The notes under the pieces: model-generated | Told to the model about the DNA's origin: nothing | The model's input: only the letters and a program-made list of their open reading frames with translations | Databases searched by the model: none | Source of the DNA: an uncultured Pelagibacteraceae bacterium | GTDB taxonomy: Bacteria > Pseudomonadota > Alphaproteobacteria > Pelagibacterales > Pelagibacteraceae | Length of the DNA: 55,184 nt | Reading direction: 5' to 3' | Assembly: GCA_902588595.1 (NCBI GenBank) | Contig: CACIPT010000005.1 | Span: 1-55,184, forward strand | Position numbers and translations under genes: made by a program | In this document: positions 1 to 8,615 of the stretch, piece after piece | Position numbering within the stretch: position 1 is the first letter of the stretch | How the letters are laid out: every line of letters begins with the position of its first letter

Positions 1-1
1 G

Positions 2-73
2 GATACTTTTGTTGAAGAGACAGAATCATTAAAAATTGGAGCGGCAGGGGCAGGATTAACTGACAATGATTGA
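2..73 (+). CDS. C-terminal tail of a truncated gene, unidentified
   Basis: An open frame enters from the left edge and stops at TGA 71-73, giving 23 residues ending in GAAGAGLTDND. It overlaps the start of the next small gene by 8 nt, as is common in this compact genome, which supports it being the real end of a gene. Too little is present to name the protein. Confidence 0.5.
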   Translation, partial: DTFVEETESLKIGAAGAGLTDND

Positions 74-227
74 AGATACAGATGAAAATAAAATAATTGA
101 AAAAGAATTAGATGATATTTGTGAAGAATGTAAAAAAACTGACGAGAGTGTTACGGAAAATTTAATGCTTACAGGATATAAACTTTGTAAATCTTGCAGA
201 ACATCAAAAACTTTATTTCCAATTTAA
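66..227 (+). CDS. 53-residue zinc-ribbon-like small protein
   Basis: This short frame encodes an acidic 53-residue protein with two CxxC knuckles, C19-x2-C22 and C41-x2-C44, separated by 18 residues. That is the layout of a small four-cysteine zinc ribbon. It begins inside the last codons of the upstream gene (8 nt overlap), suggesting translational coupling. Its stop overlaps the stop of the convergent Yip1 gene by 4 nt. Metal binding is inferred from the cysteine pattern. The function is unknown and no catalytic motif is visible. Confidence 0.6.
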   Translation: MIEDTDENKIIEKELDDICEECKKTDESVTENLMLTGYKLCKSCRTSKTLFPI

Positions 228-769
228 CTAATATTACCGATAGGTAAAGCATCCATTCTACTCATAACAAATGAGATAGATAAAAAAGCTATAATTAAAA
301 AAGATAAAAATACAATTCCAAAAGCTTTAAAACTAGATTTCAAATTTAAAATTTGTTTTGTGGCAATTATTAAAGACGCAAAAATCCAAAACTGAGTTAA
401 AAATACGATAGGAATAACAAAATCTGGCGTAACAGCAAAAAATCTTAACAAACCAGGCGCATGAGCATACCCAACGGCGATTAATATTTTTTTAAATGTT
501 ACTCTTGTTTCTTTGTCAGAAAATAATTTAACTCCAACAACATAAATAAAAATTGCCCAGACTAACCAAGTTAAAACTGCAGTTAACCCAGAAATACCTA
601 TAGATGTTTTGACTATTGAATTTGCGGCTACAGCTCCAGCTATACCATCCAAAATCATTATTAAACCAGCAAAATAAATTCCAGCTTCACCAAAAAATTT
701 ATTATCGCTATATAAAGTTTTATCTAGTTTTATTGAACTAACTACAATACTTAAAAATTGTGCAAACAT
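224..769 (-). CDS. Yip1-family integral membrane protein
   Basis: The 181-residue product has about five hydrophobic segments: roughly residues 30-50, 55-80, 92-110, 115-138 and 148-168. The pattern, with short basic loops and a Tyr-Ala-His-Ala-Pro stretch near residue 101, fits the Yip1 domain family of bacterial inner-membrane proteins. The family is structurally defined but has no established bacterial function. It sits downstream of the betaine operon but beyond a good terminator (841-874), so it is probably transcribed separately. The family call is from overall pattern. Confidence 0.6.
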   Translation of the reverse strand: MFAQFLSIVVSSIKLDKTLYSDNKFFGEAGIYFAGLIMILDGIAGAVAANSIVKTSIGISGLTAVLTWLVWAIFIYVVGVKLFSDKETRVTFKKILIAVGYAHAPGLLRFFAVTPDFVIPIVFLTQFWIFASLIIATKQILNLKSSFKAFGIVFLSFLIIAFLSISFVMSRMDALPIGNIS

Positions 770-840
770 ATCTTGGATTTAAATTATAAACATTTCTTTA
801 GTAATAAAAGAAAATTTTACTAGCAAATTTAATTTAAATT

Positions 841-874
841 GAAAAATAGGGGAAATAATTAATTTCCCCTATTT
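841..874 (-). terminator. Intrinsic terminator of the betaine/C1 operon
   Basis: Arms AAATAGGGGAAAT (844-856) and ATTTCCCCTATTT (862-874) form a perfect 13-bp stem with a 5-nt loop. Read on the minus strand the stem is followed by TTTTT. It lies 8 nt past the stop of the GcvT-like gene at 882, where an operon terminator is expected. Confidence 0.8.
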
Positions 875-881
875 AAAATTA

Positions 882-2240
882 TTAACCTTTAACTACTTCT
901 CTAGTATTTGCGTTAAAAGATTCTTTAAACGGTATATCAACCACTACTGCATCAACAGGTTTTCCAGGAGTATCTGAATATTTAGCAGGTAAATGAACTT
1001 TGTATTTAGTTCCCACTTTACCTTTAGGAAAACCATTTGCATTTAAAGTTCCATCAAATGGGACATATCCCATTGCAATATTTTGTTTTTTTTCAGGATG
1101 AAACCAAGGAGAAGTTATAAAACCAACTGGATCTCCACCATCAGCATTTGAAATTAACCAAAAGTCCGGTGCGTATTCTTCAATTGGTTTTCCACCTAAT
1201 TCAAGACCAACTAATTGAAGTTTGTAAGGTTTCTTGCCTGCTTTAATTTCATCACGCATTTTTTCTAAAACGGCTTTACCAACATAATCTGTTTTTTTAT
1301 TCCATTCACCTTTACCAGATAAAGAAACTTGATAACCAAGATTACATTGAAAAGGATTATGTTCTGTGTCCATATCTTGACCCCAAGATAGAATTCCAGC
1401 TTGTATTCTTCTATGGTGAGCGGGAGCAATTACCATCAAATTATGTTTTTTTCCTGCTTCAAGAACAGCGTTCCACATATCTTCAGCATACAAAGTTGCG
1501 TTTCTTAAATATATTTCATAACCAGCTTCTCCAGAAAAACCAGATTGTGAAATAACACAACTTCTTCCAGCAACTTTAACTTCGGCTAGACCATAGAAAG
1601 GCATGTTGTTCAGATCAACTTGGTCACCTAATAAATCTTTCATTAAAGCTTTTGATTTAGGACCTTGAATTTGTACTGGGCAAGCGTCAATCTCTTCTAC
1701 TCTACAATCAAATCTTCCATCAGCATTAACTCCTTGTAGATACATACCAATATCAGAGTCTGAAAGTGAAAACCAAAATTCATCTTTTGAAATTCTAAGA
1801 AGAATTGGATCGTTTAAAACCCCACCATATTGATTACATAAAATTACATATCTTGCTCTCATAGGTGAAATTTTAGTAGCGTCTCTAGTTATTACGTAGT
1901 CAGTAAATTTTTCTGCATCTGGACCTTTAACTCTTATTTGTCTTTCAACAGCAACATTCCACATTGTTACATGATTAACAATTGCATCATACTCTACCAT
2001 TGCTCCACCATCTTCTGGTTTTACATAACCTCTTGGATGGTAAATTCGGTTATAAACTGTTGCTCTCCAACAACCAGCTTGCATTGATAAATGCCAATAA
2101 GGTGACTTTCTTACTCTTGTTGAAATTAACATTTCAACTTTTGTAGGGCCGCTTTGTCTTAAATTGTATGGAACTTCACGATCAGTTTGATCAACTGAAG
2201 TTACATGTTTTAGTTTAGTATAATCAAATTCATTAGACAT
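882..2240 (-). CDS. DmdA-related GcvT-family folate-dependent methyltransferase
   Basis: The 452-residue protein has the aminomethyltransferase (GcvT) fold: an MWNVAVERQ stretch at 93-101, GPDAEKF at 106-112, QIQGPKS at 190-196 and FSGEAGYEIYL at 235-245, then a C-terminal GcvT domain. Its opening resembles the DMSP demethylase DmdA, but it is longer (DmdA is about 370 residues), so I would not call it DmdA. Members of this family move a methyl or methylene group from a substrate to tetrahydrofolate in the cytoplasm. The MetF-like gene overlaps its start by 8 nt. Together the pair suggests substrate demethylation to 5-methyl-THF followed by oxidation. The substrate is unknown; a betaine or other methylated osmolyte is likely from context. 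Confidence 0.8.
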   Translation of the reverse strand: MSNEFDYTKLKHVTSVDQTDREVPYNLRQSGPTKVEMLISTRVRKSPYWHLSMQAGCWRATVYNRIYHPRGYVKPEDGGAMVEYDAIVNHVTMWNVAVERQIRVKGPDAEKFTDYVITRDATKISPMRARYVILCNQYGGVLNDPILLRISKDEFWFSLSDSDIGMYLQGVNADGRFDCRVEEIDACPVQIQGPKSKALMKDLLGDQVDLNNMPFYGLAEVKVAGRSCVISQSGFSGEAGYEIYLRNATLYAEDMWNAVLEAGKKHNLMVIAPAHHRRIQAGILSWGQDMDTEHNPFQCNLGYQVSLSGKGEWNKKTDYVGKAVLEKMRDEIKAGKKPYKLQLVGLELGGKPIEEYAPDFWLISNADGGDPVGFITSPWFHPEKKQNIAMGYVPFDGTLNANGFPKGKVGTKYKVHLPAKYSDTPGKPVDAVVVDIPFKESFNANTREVVKG

Positions 2241-2961
2241 ATTTGTTCTCCATCAACCACTTGTTTGTTTCCTTCAAGCCGCCGAATGTATAAATGTGGA
2301 AAAAATCAGTATGTGATTTAACTTTCCCAATTAAATCATTTGGGTCTTTAGGTTTCATTAAATCTAACGCCTTACTAAAATTAGATTTAAGAAAGTTTAA
2401 GGAATTTTTTGCACCGACAATATTAGCAAATTTAATTAAGCTAGCTATTTTTAGTGGCCCAGTAATTCCAACATGAACTGGTACTGTTTGTTTAGAAATA
2501 AAATCTATGATTAGCTGAGGGTGTAATAACCACTGTGTTACTATATAGTCAGCATAAGGCTTTTTATCATTCATAGCTTTTTCTAATTTTGAATCGGATA
2601 TATCAGGACTCCCATTGGGATGTCCAGCGATTCCTATCTTCATCTGTTCAAAATATCCGGTCTCCAAAAGTTGAATTGAGCTATCAAAATCTCCAACCGG
2701 TTCTCGACTTCCTCCAATAATTAAAGCTTGTTTAACCCCCACATCTTTACATCTCGAAACATATTCTTTTAATTGGGAGGCATTTTCTATTGATCTTGCA
2801 GGAAAATGAGGAACCGGATTACATCTTTTTTTAACCAGTTCTTCAGCTTTATCAACGGTTTCTTTGAAATCCCCACCAGGCAAAAAAGTGATGTAAACAT
2901 CCTTTAAATTAGGAAGAGTGTCTAGATCTGTCATTGGACCAATTTCTATAGAAAAATTCAT
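2233..2961 (-). CDS. Methylenetetrahydrofolate reductase (MetF)-like protein
   Basis: At 242 residues this is a compact TIM-barrel protein of the MTHFR family. Visible marks are an early acidic residue in the FSIEIGP strand, PHFPARS at 51-57, an IIGGSREP strand near 80 and GIAGHPNGSPD at 110-120. MTHFR interconverts 5,10-methylene-THF and 5-methyl-THF using FAD. It is shorter than typical MetF (about 290) and divergent. It lies between the betaine permease and the GcvT-like gene, which it overlaps by 8 nt. By analogy with LigM/MetF demethylation systems, it may re-oxidise methyl-THF made by its neighbour (inference). It may not be the biosynthetic MetF. Confidence 0.75.
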   Translation of the reverse strand: MNFSIEIGPMTDLDTLPNLKDVYITFLPGGDFKETVDKAEELVKKRCNPVPHFPARSIENASQLKEYVSRCKDVGVKQALIIGGSREPVGDFDSSIQLLETGYFEQMKIGIAGHPNGSPDISDSKLEKAMNDKKPYADYIVTQWLLHPQLIIDFISKQTVPVHVGITGPLKIASLIKFANIVGAKNSLNFLKSNFSKALDLMKPKDPNDLIGKVKSHTDFFHIYTFGGLKETNKWLMENKYV

Positions 2962-3028
2962 TCATGGATATTTATTTATTTTGAAATATCTGTCTATAAA
3001 AATCGGAGATTAAAAATAGTTAAGAAGA

Positions 3029-3913
3029 CTATCTTTTTATTCCTCTGTGCTTTTGTATTCTATGACCATACTCTTGGGCAATTCTATCAAAAATAATTGC
3101 TAAAGCCACTATAGCTAAACCATTAAAAAGTCCTAAGGCAAGATATTGGTTCAAAACGGCTCTTAAAATAGGAACACCTAAACCTTTTACTCCAATCATC
3201 GAGGCAATAACCACCATAGCTAAAGCCATCATAATTGTTTGGTTAACACCCGCAAAAACTGTAGGAAGAGCCAAAGGTATTTGTACAGTCTTTAATCTTT
3301 GTATTGGAGTAGCACCAAAAGCTACACTAGCTTCAATTGTTTCTTTATCGACTTCTCTTATTCCTAAATTTGTTAATCTTATTATTGGTGGAACAGCATA
3401 TATACAAATAGCTATTAATCCAGGAACTTTTCCTATTCCTAATAACATTAATATTGGAATTAGATATACAAAGCTTGGAATTGTTTGCATCATATCTAGA
3501 ACAGGCAAGATTGTTCTTTCAGTTCTATCAGAACGAGCCATCAGTATTCCTACCGGTATTCCCACAACCATACATATAATTACACAAACAGTTATAATTG
3601 CCACTGTTGCCATAGTATCTTTCCACATACCAAAGTAACCAATAAGAAAGAAGGCGACCGCAGTTCCAACGACAAGCTTCCAGTTTCTTGAACCTAACCA
3701 TGCTAAACCACAAATAATAGCTATAATTATTATCCATGGAGAATTAATTAATAATTTTTCTAATCTGACTAAAAAAAATAATAATGGATCGAAAAAAGCT
3801 TCTATACTATCGCCGTAAGCTCTAGAAAAATCCCTAAAAGCAAAATCAACTCCTTTTCTGAATTCCATTAGAGCTTGACGCTCCATAACGGGAAATTTAT
3901 TAAAAAAATCCAT
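3029..3913 (-). CDS. proW: Glycine betaine/proline-type ABC transporter permease (ProW/OpuAB-like)
   Basis: The 294-residue protein has about six to seven membrane segments and the binding-protein-dependent permease signature near residues 195-220 (EASVAFGATPIQRLKTVQIP, the EAA loop that contacts the ATPase). Length and N-terminal cytoplasmic extension fit ProW/OpuAB permeases for quaternary amines. It follows the binding-protein gene, from which it is separated by a hairpin (3931-3960). No ATPase gene (proV/opuAA) is found beside it, so the transporter must use an ATPase encoded elsewhere. Confidence 0.88.
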   Translation of the reverse strand: MDFFNKFPVMERQALMEFRKGVDFAFRDFSRAYGDSIEAFFDPLLFFLVRLEKLLINSPWIIIIAIICGLAWLGSRNWKLVVGTAVAFFLIGYFGMWKDTMATVAIITVCVIICMVVGIPVGILMARSDRTERTILPVLDMMQTIPSFVYLIPILMLLGIGKVPGLIAICIYAVPPIIRLTNLGIREVDKETIEASVAFGATPIQRLKTVQIPLALPTVFAGVNQTIMMALAMVVIASMIGVKGLGVPILRAVLNQYLALGLFNGLAIVALAIIFDRIAQEYGHRIQKHRGIKR

Positions 3914-3930
3914 TTAGTTCCTAAAAAAAT

Positions 3931-3960
3931 TAACGAGCCTAATAAATTATAGGCTCGTTA
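3931..3960 (-). terminator. Intra-operon hairpin between binding protein and permease
   Basis: TAACGAGCCTA (3931-3941) and TAGGCTCGTTA (3950-3960) make a perfect 11-bp stem with an 8-nt loop. On the minus strand it is followed by a run of T (3922-3928). It lies 14 nt after the opuAC stop and 17 nt before the proW start. It probably acts as a partial terminator or 3'-end stabiliser that gives more binding protein than permease (inference). Confidence 0.75.
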
Positions 3961-3974
3961 AATAAATTATATTT

Positions 3975-4994
3975 TTAAAGACCAACTTTGATTTTTTTAG
4001 CCGCATCTGAAGATACCCATTTACTCCAAACATCTTCATGCTTTTTCAAAAATTCTATTGCTGCATCTGAACCTTTTGCTTGGTTATCTGCCATATACAC
4101 AAGCATTCCATTCATTACAGGGCCTGGGTAAGTACGTTTCTCAACATATGACAAAACATCTTTTCCTCCAGTTTTAGCAAAGTTTGCTGTAACAAGTGAA
4201 TTTACTTCTGACTCAATCCAAGAAGATGGTTTTGGATTTGCACATTCTTGTTCAGGCTTAACTATACATGTATTCCAATTTTCATCACCTCCATAGGGCA
4301 CACCAAAATCAACTGGTTGTAAATCATATTTTCCAACCATTGAAGTAGGGTTCCAATAGTAACCAAACCAAGGATCTCCTGAATCAGCAGCTTTAGAGAT
4401 AGAACCATCTAAACCTGCAGCAGAACCTGGATCAATTAATACCCAACCTTTTTTTTCCATTTCAAAAGCTTTGAATAGATTTGCATTAGCTAACTGACAT
4501 CCCCAACCTGCTGGACAACCCATGAAACCTCCTTTTGATGGATCTTCTTTATAAGGAAACCATTCTGGATGTTCCAAAATTTCAACAGCAGTCATATCTT
4601 TTATTTGTGGGTATTTTTTTATAGTTCCTGGAGTTATCCACCAACCTTCTCCGAGACCAGTAATTGGAGCTTTATTAGCTACAATTATTCTTTTTTCTGT
4701 CACTGCTTTTTTTAATGGTTCATATACAGCATTAGCCCATTGTTCTGGGTTCATGTCAGGTGTTCCTTTATCATTCATTGAAGTAAAAGTAGGCATAGTA
4801 GCACCTGGTACAAGTTCTACTTCACAACCATATCCTTTTTCTAAAATTATTTTATCTACATTGGCCATTAATTCAGCTGATGCCCAGTTTTGCTCTGCAA
4901 TAACTAATTTTCCGCATCCTGCGTTAGCTACACTAGTGAAAGCACCAAATAGAAATACTGACAATATAGAAAAAAATATCTTTCTTATTTTCAT
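3975..4994 (-). CDS. opuAC: Glycine betaine-type ABC transporter substrate-binding protein (OpuAC/ProX family)
   Basis: The 339-residue protein starts with a signal peptide (MKIRKIFF..., cleavage likely after SVANA near residue 25) and is then a periplasmic OpuAC-type binding protein. Many tryptophans (WW near residue 118, others near 145, 164 and 210) could form the aromatic box that binds trimethylammonium groups. The start has a strong ribosome site, AGAGG a few bases upstream. It sits between the DMG dehydrogenase and permease genes, so the likely ligand is glycine betaine or a related osmolyte; the exact ligand cannot be read from sequence. Confidence 0.88.
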   Translation of the reverse strand: MKIRKIFFSILSVFLFGAFTSVANAGCGKLVIAEQNWASAELMANVDKIILEKGYGCEVELVPGATMPTFTSMNDKGTPDMNPEQWANAVYEPLKKAVTEKRIIVANKAPITGLGEGWWITPGTIKKYPQIKDMTAVEILEHPEWFPYKEDPSKGGFMGCPAGWGCQLANANLFKAFEMEKKGWVLIDPGSAAGLDGSISKAADSGDPWFGYYWNPTSMVGKYDLQPVDFGVPYGGDENWNTCIVKPEQECANPKPSSWIESEVNSLVTANFAKTGGKDVLSYVEKRTYPGPVMNGMLVYMADNQAKGSDAAIEFLKKHEDVWSKWVSSDAAKKIKVGL

Positions 4995-5074
4995 TTTTTC
5001 CTCTTACGTAAGTTTATTTACTTAAGAAAACATATTTTTGAAAATAAATCAAACTTGTTTCAACTTATGCTAGA

Positions 5075-7480
5075 TTATGATCTCATTTTTATTCCATTTG
5101 GGTCATAAAGAGGCTCTTTTATCACTGAACAATTATAAAAGTCTCCATTAATTTCCACTTGGAATTTTTCATTACTCTTTGAAATTTTTTTATCTAAATA
5201 AGAATAAGCAACACTTTTTTTCACATAATGAGCAAAACCACCAGAAGTAATGTAGCCAATACTTTTTCCATCTTTTACTACTGCTTCATTGTTTGTAACA
5301 TCGATATCATCTGTTTCGATAATTAAAGGAGTAAGTTTTAGTTTACTGTTATCTTTTTTTGCATTTTCTTTGCCAATAAAATCTTTATTCCAATCAATAA
5401 AAAAATCTAATCCAGATTCTTTTGCTGTAAAATCCGGTCTAAAATCTAATGTCCAAGCACCCCAATTTTTTTCTAATCTCATAGACATTAATGCTCTACT
5501 GCCAAAAGGTTTTAAATTAAATTCTTTACCAATAGCTTCTATTTCTTCATATAATTTTAGTTGAAAGTGAGGAGATACATATATTTCATAACCAAGTTCT
5601 CCAGTAAAAGAAATTCTATTTACAATAGCAGGGACTCCAGCAACAAACATTTCTTTAACATCCCTAAATTTAAAATTTTCATTTGAAATGTTTTCTCTAA
5701 CTAATTTTTGTAATAAATCTCTGGATTTTGGCCCAGAAAGAGCAAGACCATGAAAATCATCTGATCTGTTTTTGTAAACAACATCGAAATCTTTTAAGTG
5801 ATTTTCAAACCACCTTCTATGCATTTCTTGTACTGTACCAGAACCAAAAATTATAAATCGATTTTCATTAATACAAGCAACTGTCAGGTCTCCACAAAGT
5901 TTACCTTTTGGCGTTAACATTGGATTTAAACAAATTCTTCCAGGTTTTGGAATCCGACCTGCCAAAATATAATTTAAAAATTTTCTTGCATCAGGTCCTT
6001 GAAACTCGTGTTTAGAAAAGTTTGCAACTTCCATAACTCCTACATTTTCTCTAACATTTTTGACTTCTTTTAAAACATATTCGTGAGATCTAGATCTTTT
6101 TATAGTTGGTTCCTCATATGCATCTTCTGGACTATTTGCAAACCACAAAACACTTTCTAATCCAAAACTATCTCCCATAACTGCACCTTTAGAAATAAAA
6201 CGATCGTACAAAGCTGTAGTTTTTTGTTTTCTGCCTTTTGGTAAAGTTTCATTTGGAAAAGTCATTATGAATCTTCTTTCATAATTTTCTGAAGATTTTA
6301 TTGTTCCATAATGTGGAGAAGCATAATCTCCAAATCTTGCAACGTCCATCGCCCAAACATCAATTGAAGGTTCACCGTCTATAATCCATTCTGCTATACA
6401 TTTTCCAACACCGCCGCCTTGGCAAAATCCGGCCATTACACCAACAGCTACCCAGTAATTTTTCATACCAGGAATTGGACCTATTAAAGGACTTCCATCT
6501 GGACCGAAAGTAAAAGGACCATTAACAATGTTTTTTATTCCAGCTTTTTCTAAAGCTGGCATTCTTTCAAAACCGATAGCCAGTCTATCTTGTATATTGT
6601 CTAGTTTTGGTTCTAAAAGTTCATGACCAAAATTCATTGGTGTTCCTTCAACTTTCCAAGGAGTAGATTTTTGTTCATAAGTGCCAAGCAGCATTCCTTT
6701 CCCTTCTTGTCTAAAATAAATGTTGCCTTCAAAATCTGTTCCTATCGGCAATCTTTGATCTCCCATTGCCTCTATTTCTGGGATTGTTTCTGTAATTAAA
6801 TAATGATGTTCCATTGGTTGAACTGGCAAATTTAATCCAGCTAATTTACCAACTTCTCTAGCCCATAAACCTCCAGCATTGATAATTATTTCAGCATTAA
6901 TATTTCCTTTGTCTGTAATTACATCCCAGCTTCCATCTTTCTTTTGCTTAGTGTCTTTTACAGTTGTGTGAGTATAATATTTTCCACCATGAACTTTTGC
7001 TGCTTTAGCAAATGCATAAGTTACTCCTGATGGATCAACTTCACCATCGATCGGATCCCACAATGCTAATAAATATCTTTTTGGATCAATTAATGGATTT
7101 TTTTTTTTAACTTCTTCAAGAGAAATAAACTCTTGATCGAGACCCATATATCTTGCTTTTGATCTTTCTCTTTTTAAATAATCTGCCCAAACTTCATTAG
7201 AAGCTAAATAAAAACCTCCACTTGGTTTAAATCCAGTCGCGTGACCAGATTCTTCTTCGATTTCTTTATAAAGACCAATGGTATAAGCCATCATTCTTGA
7301 AATATTAGGATCTGAAGAAATGACATGAACATTACCAGCTGCATGCCAAGAAGAACCTGAAGTTAGTTCATTTCTTTCTAGAAGAATACAGTCTTTTAAG
7401 CCAAATTTGGAAAGATGATAAAGGATTGAGCAACCAACAACGCCACCGCCAATTATTACTACTTTGGCATTTTTCTCCAT
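5075..7480 (-). CDS. Dimethylglycine dehydrogenase-type FAD/folate oxidoreductase
   Basis: The protein is 801 residues. An N-terminal DAO fold (GGGVVGCSILYHL near 11-23) contains SSWHAAG near residue 46, whose His carries covalent FAD in mammalian DMGDH/SARDH. It is followed by a GcvT-type folate domain from about residue 420 to the end. The reaction is oxidative N-demethylation with transfer of C1 to THF and electrons to ETF. I place the start at ATG 7480, which shares its A with the BhmT stop (TGATG), not the preceding TTG. Directly after bhmT, whose product is dimethylglycine, the natural substrate is DMG. Sarcosine is possible. Confidence 0.85.
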   Translation of the reverse strand: MEKNAKVVIIGGGVVGCSILYHLSKFGLKDCILLERNELTSGSSWHAAGNVHVISSDPNISRMMAYTIGLYKEIEEESGHATGFKPSGGFYLASNEVWADYLKRERSKARYMGLDQEFISLEEVKKKNPLIDPKRYLLALWDPIDGEVDPSGVTYAFAKAAKVHGGKYYTHTTVKDTKQKKDGSWDVITDKGNINAEIIINAGGLWAREVGKLAGLNLPVQPMEHHYLITETIPEIEAMGDQRLPIGTDFEGNIYFRQEGKGMLLGTYEQKSTPWKVEGTPMNFGHELLEPKLDNIQDRLAIGFERMPALEKAGIKNIVNGPFTFGPDGSPLIGPIPGMKNYWVAVGVMAGFCQGGGVGKCIAEWIIDGEPSIDVWAMDVARFGDYASPHYGTIKSSENYERRFIMTFPNETLPKGRKQKTTALYDRFISKGAVMGDSFGLESVLWFANSPEDAYEEPTIKRSRSHEYVLKEVKNVRENVGVMEVANFSKHEFQGPDARKFLNYILAGRIPKPGRICLNPMLTPKGKLCGDLTVACINENRFIIFGSGTVQEMHRRWFENHLKDFDVVYKNRSDDFHGLALSGPKSRDLLQKLVRENISNENFKFRDVKEMFVAGVPAIVNRISFTGELGYEIYVSPHFQLKLYEEIEAIGKEFNLKPFGSRALMSMRLEKNWGAWTLDFRPDFTAKESGLDFFIDWNKDFIGKENAKKDNSKLKLTPLIIETDDIDVTNNEAVVKDGKSIGYITSGGFAHYVKKSVAYSYLDKKISKSNEKFQVEINGDFYNCSVIKEPLYDPNGIKMRS

Positions 7481-8526
7481 CAATATTTATCTTTCATGCT
7501 TGTATTTATCTCTAAAAATGACTTATCTTTTCCATGAAGCCAGTGTCTGCTCATATCCGGATAATATTTATATGAAATTGGTTTTCTACCAAGTGCAACT
7601 GCCATTTCTCTAACATGATGAGGCTCAGCTCCACAACAAATTCCTATAAAGTTTATTTTTTGTTTTTCACAGTCCTTTGCAAACTCAGCCATTTCGAATC
7701 TGTTGCAATATAGGTTATCTAATGCAACAGGAAATGCATTACCACCAGGAATACAATCACACTCATGATCAGTTTGATTTAAAAATCCTGGTTGTTCTTC
7801 TGTTGTTCTATAAGGAACTGGTAAAGCAGCAACATGACATGAGACTTTTTTCCTTATTTCAGGTAAAAGTTTCATAGTCATTTTTGGTCCTCTATAACAG
7901 TTTAAACCAACTACATCAGCACCAAGATCTTCCATAATTTTACAAGCTTCACCAGGTGTATGTCCTTCTCTGGTTTTGTCACCTTTTTTGATTGAAAAAT
8001 TAGTTACCGCAATCAATCCTTCGTCTTTAATCGCTTTAAGAGCAATTTTCATTTCCTCTGTCCAATTTATTGTTTCAGCAATTATAAAATCTACTCCTGC
8101 TTCCTTTGCCCAAGCAACCTGTTCCTCATACATTTTTTGACATTCAGAATGGCTTTTTTTGTTATTGGGATCATAAATATTAGTATTTGCAACGTCGCCA
8201 CAAACCAATAAGTTGAGATCTTTAAATTCATCTCTTGCATCTTTTGCAATCTGCAAAGCATTTTTTTGTAAAGGTTCTAATAGTTTTTCTTTACCGATTA
8301 AACGCAGTTTTTCTCTATGACCATAATAAGTAAATGCCTGAACAACATCTGAACCAGATCTTATAAATTCTCTATGTAATTGTGAAACTACTTCAGGATG
8401 TTCTAAAACAACTTCTGGAACAAACGCTCCCGCTGATAAATATCCTCTTCTTTCCATAGCAAAAAGATATCCTTCTGCACAAAGAATAGGTCCTTCATTA
8501 AGTCTTTCTATTAAATTTTTTCCCAT
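7480..8526 (-). CDS. bhmT: Betaine-homocysteine S-methyltransferase
   Basis: This 348-residue TIM-barrel zinc enzyme moves a methyl from glycine betaine to homocysteine, giving dimethylglycine and methionine. The three zinc cysteines are visible: C210 in GLNC and C297-C298 in GICCGAEP, with the spacing of BHMT. It is the first gene of the minus-strand betaine operon, and its stop overlaps the DMG dehydrogenase start by one base. I looked for a SAM riboswitch in its 5' region (8527-8600) and saw none. Other homocysteine methyltransferases share the fold, but the operon context favours betaine. Confidence 0.88.
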   Translation of the reverse strand: MGKNLIERLNEGPILCAEGYLFAMERRGYLSAGAFVPEVVLEHPEVVSQLHREFIRSGSDVVQAFTYYGHREKLRLIGKEKLLEPLQKNALQIAKDARDEFKDLNLLVCGDVANTNIYDPNNKKSHSECQKMYEEQVAWAKEAGVDFIIAETINWTEEMKIALKAIKDEGLIAVTNFSIKKGDKTREGHTPGEACKIMEDLGADVVGLNCYRGPKMTMKLLPEIRKKVSCHVAALPVPYRTTEEQPGFLNQTDHECDCIPGGNAFPVALDNLYCNRFEMAEFAKDCEKQKINFIGICCGAEPHHVREMAVALGRKPISYKYYPDMSRHWLHGKDKSFLEINTSMKDKY

Positions 8527-8615
8527 AAATTATTTCTTTTTTGAAAGATGTAACCATACTTTTAATAATTTTAAAATATAATTGTTAAGTTTAATATTTA
8601 TTGATAGCCTTAAGA

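Noticed and set aside
882-2240. Calling this gene dmdA outright
   Set aside because: It is about 80 residues longer than DmdA and diverges beyond the N-terminal half. It is DmdA-like only.
4995-5074. Inverted-repeat-like sequence CTTAAGTAAA...TTACGTAAG before opuAC as an operator
   Set aside because: The symmetry is imperfect and AT-rich; I could not separate it from chance. It may still contain the opuAC ribosome site and an internal promoter.
8527-8600. SAM riboswitch upstream of bhmT
   Set aside because: SAM-responsive riboswitches are known in SAR11, so I looked for one here. The region is only AT-rich, with no recognisable conserved aptamer blocks.
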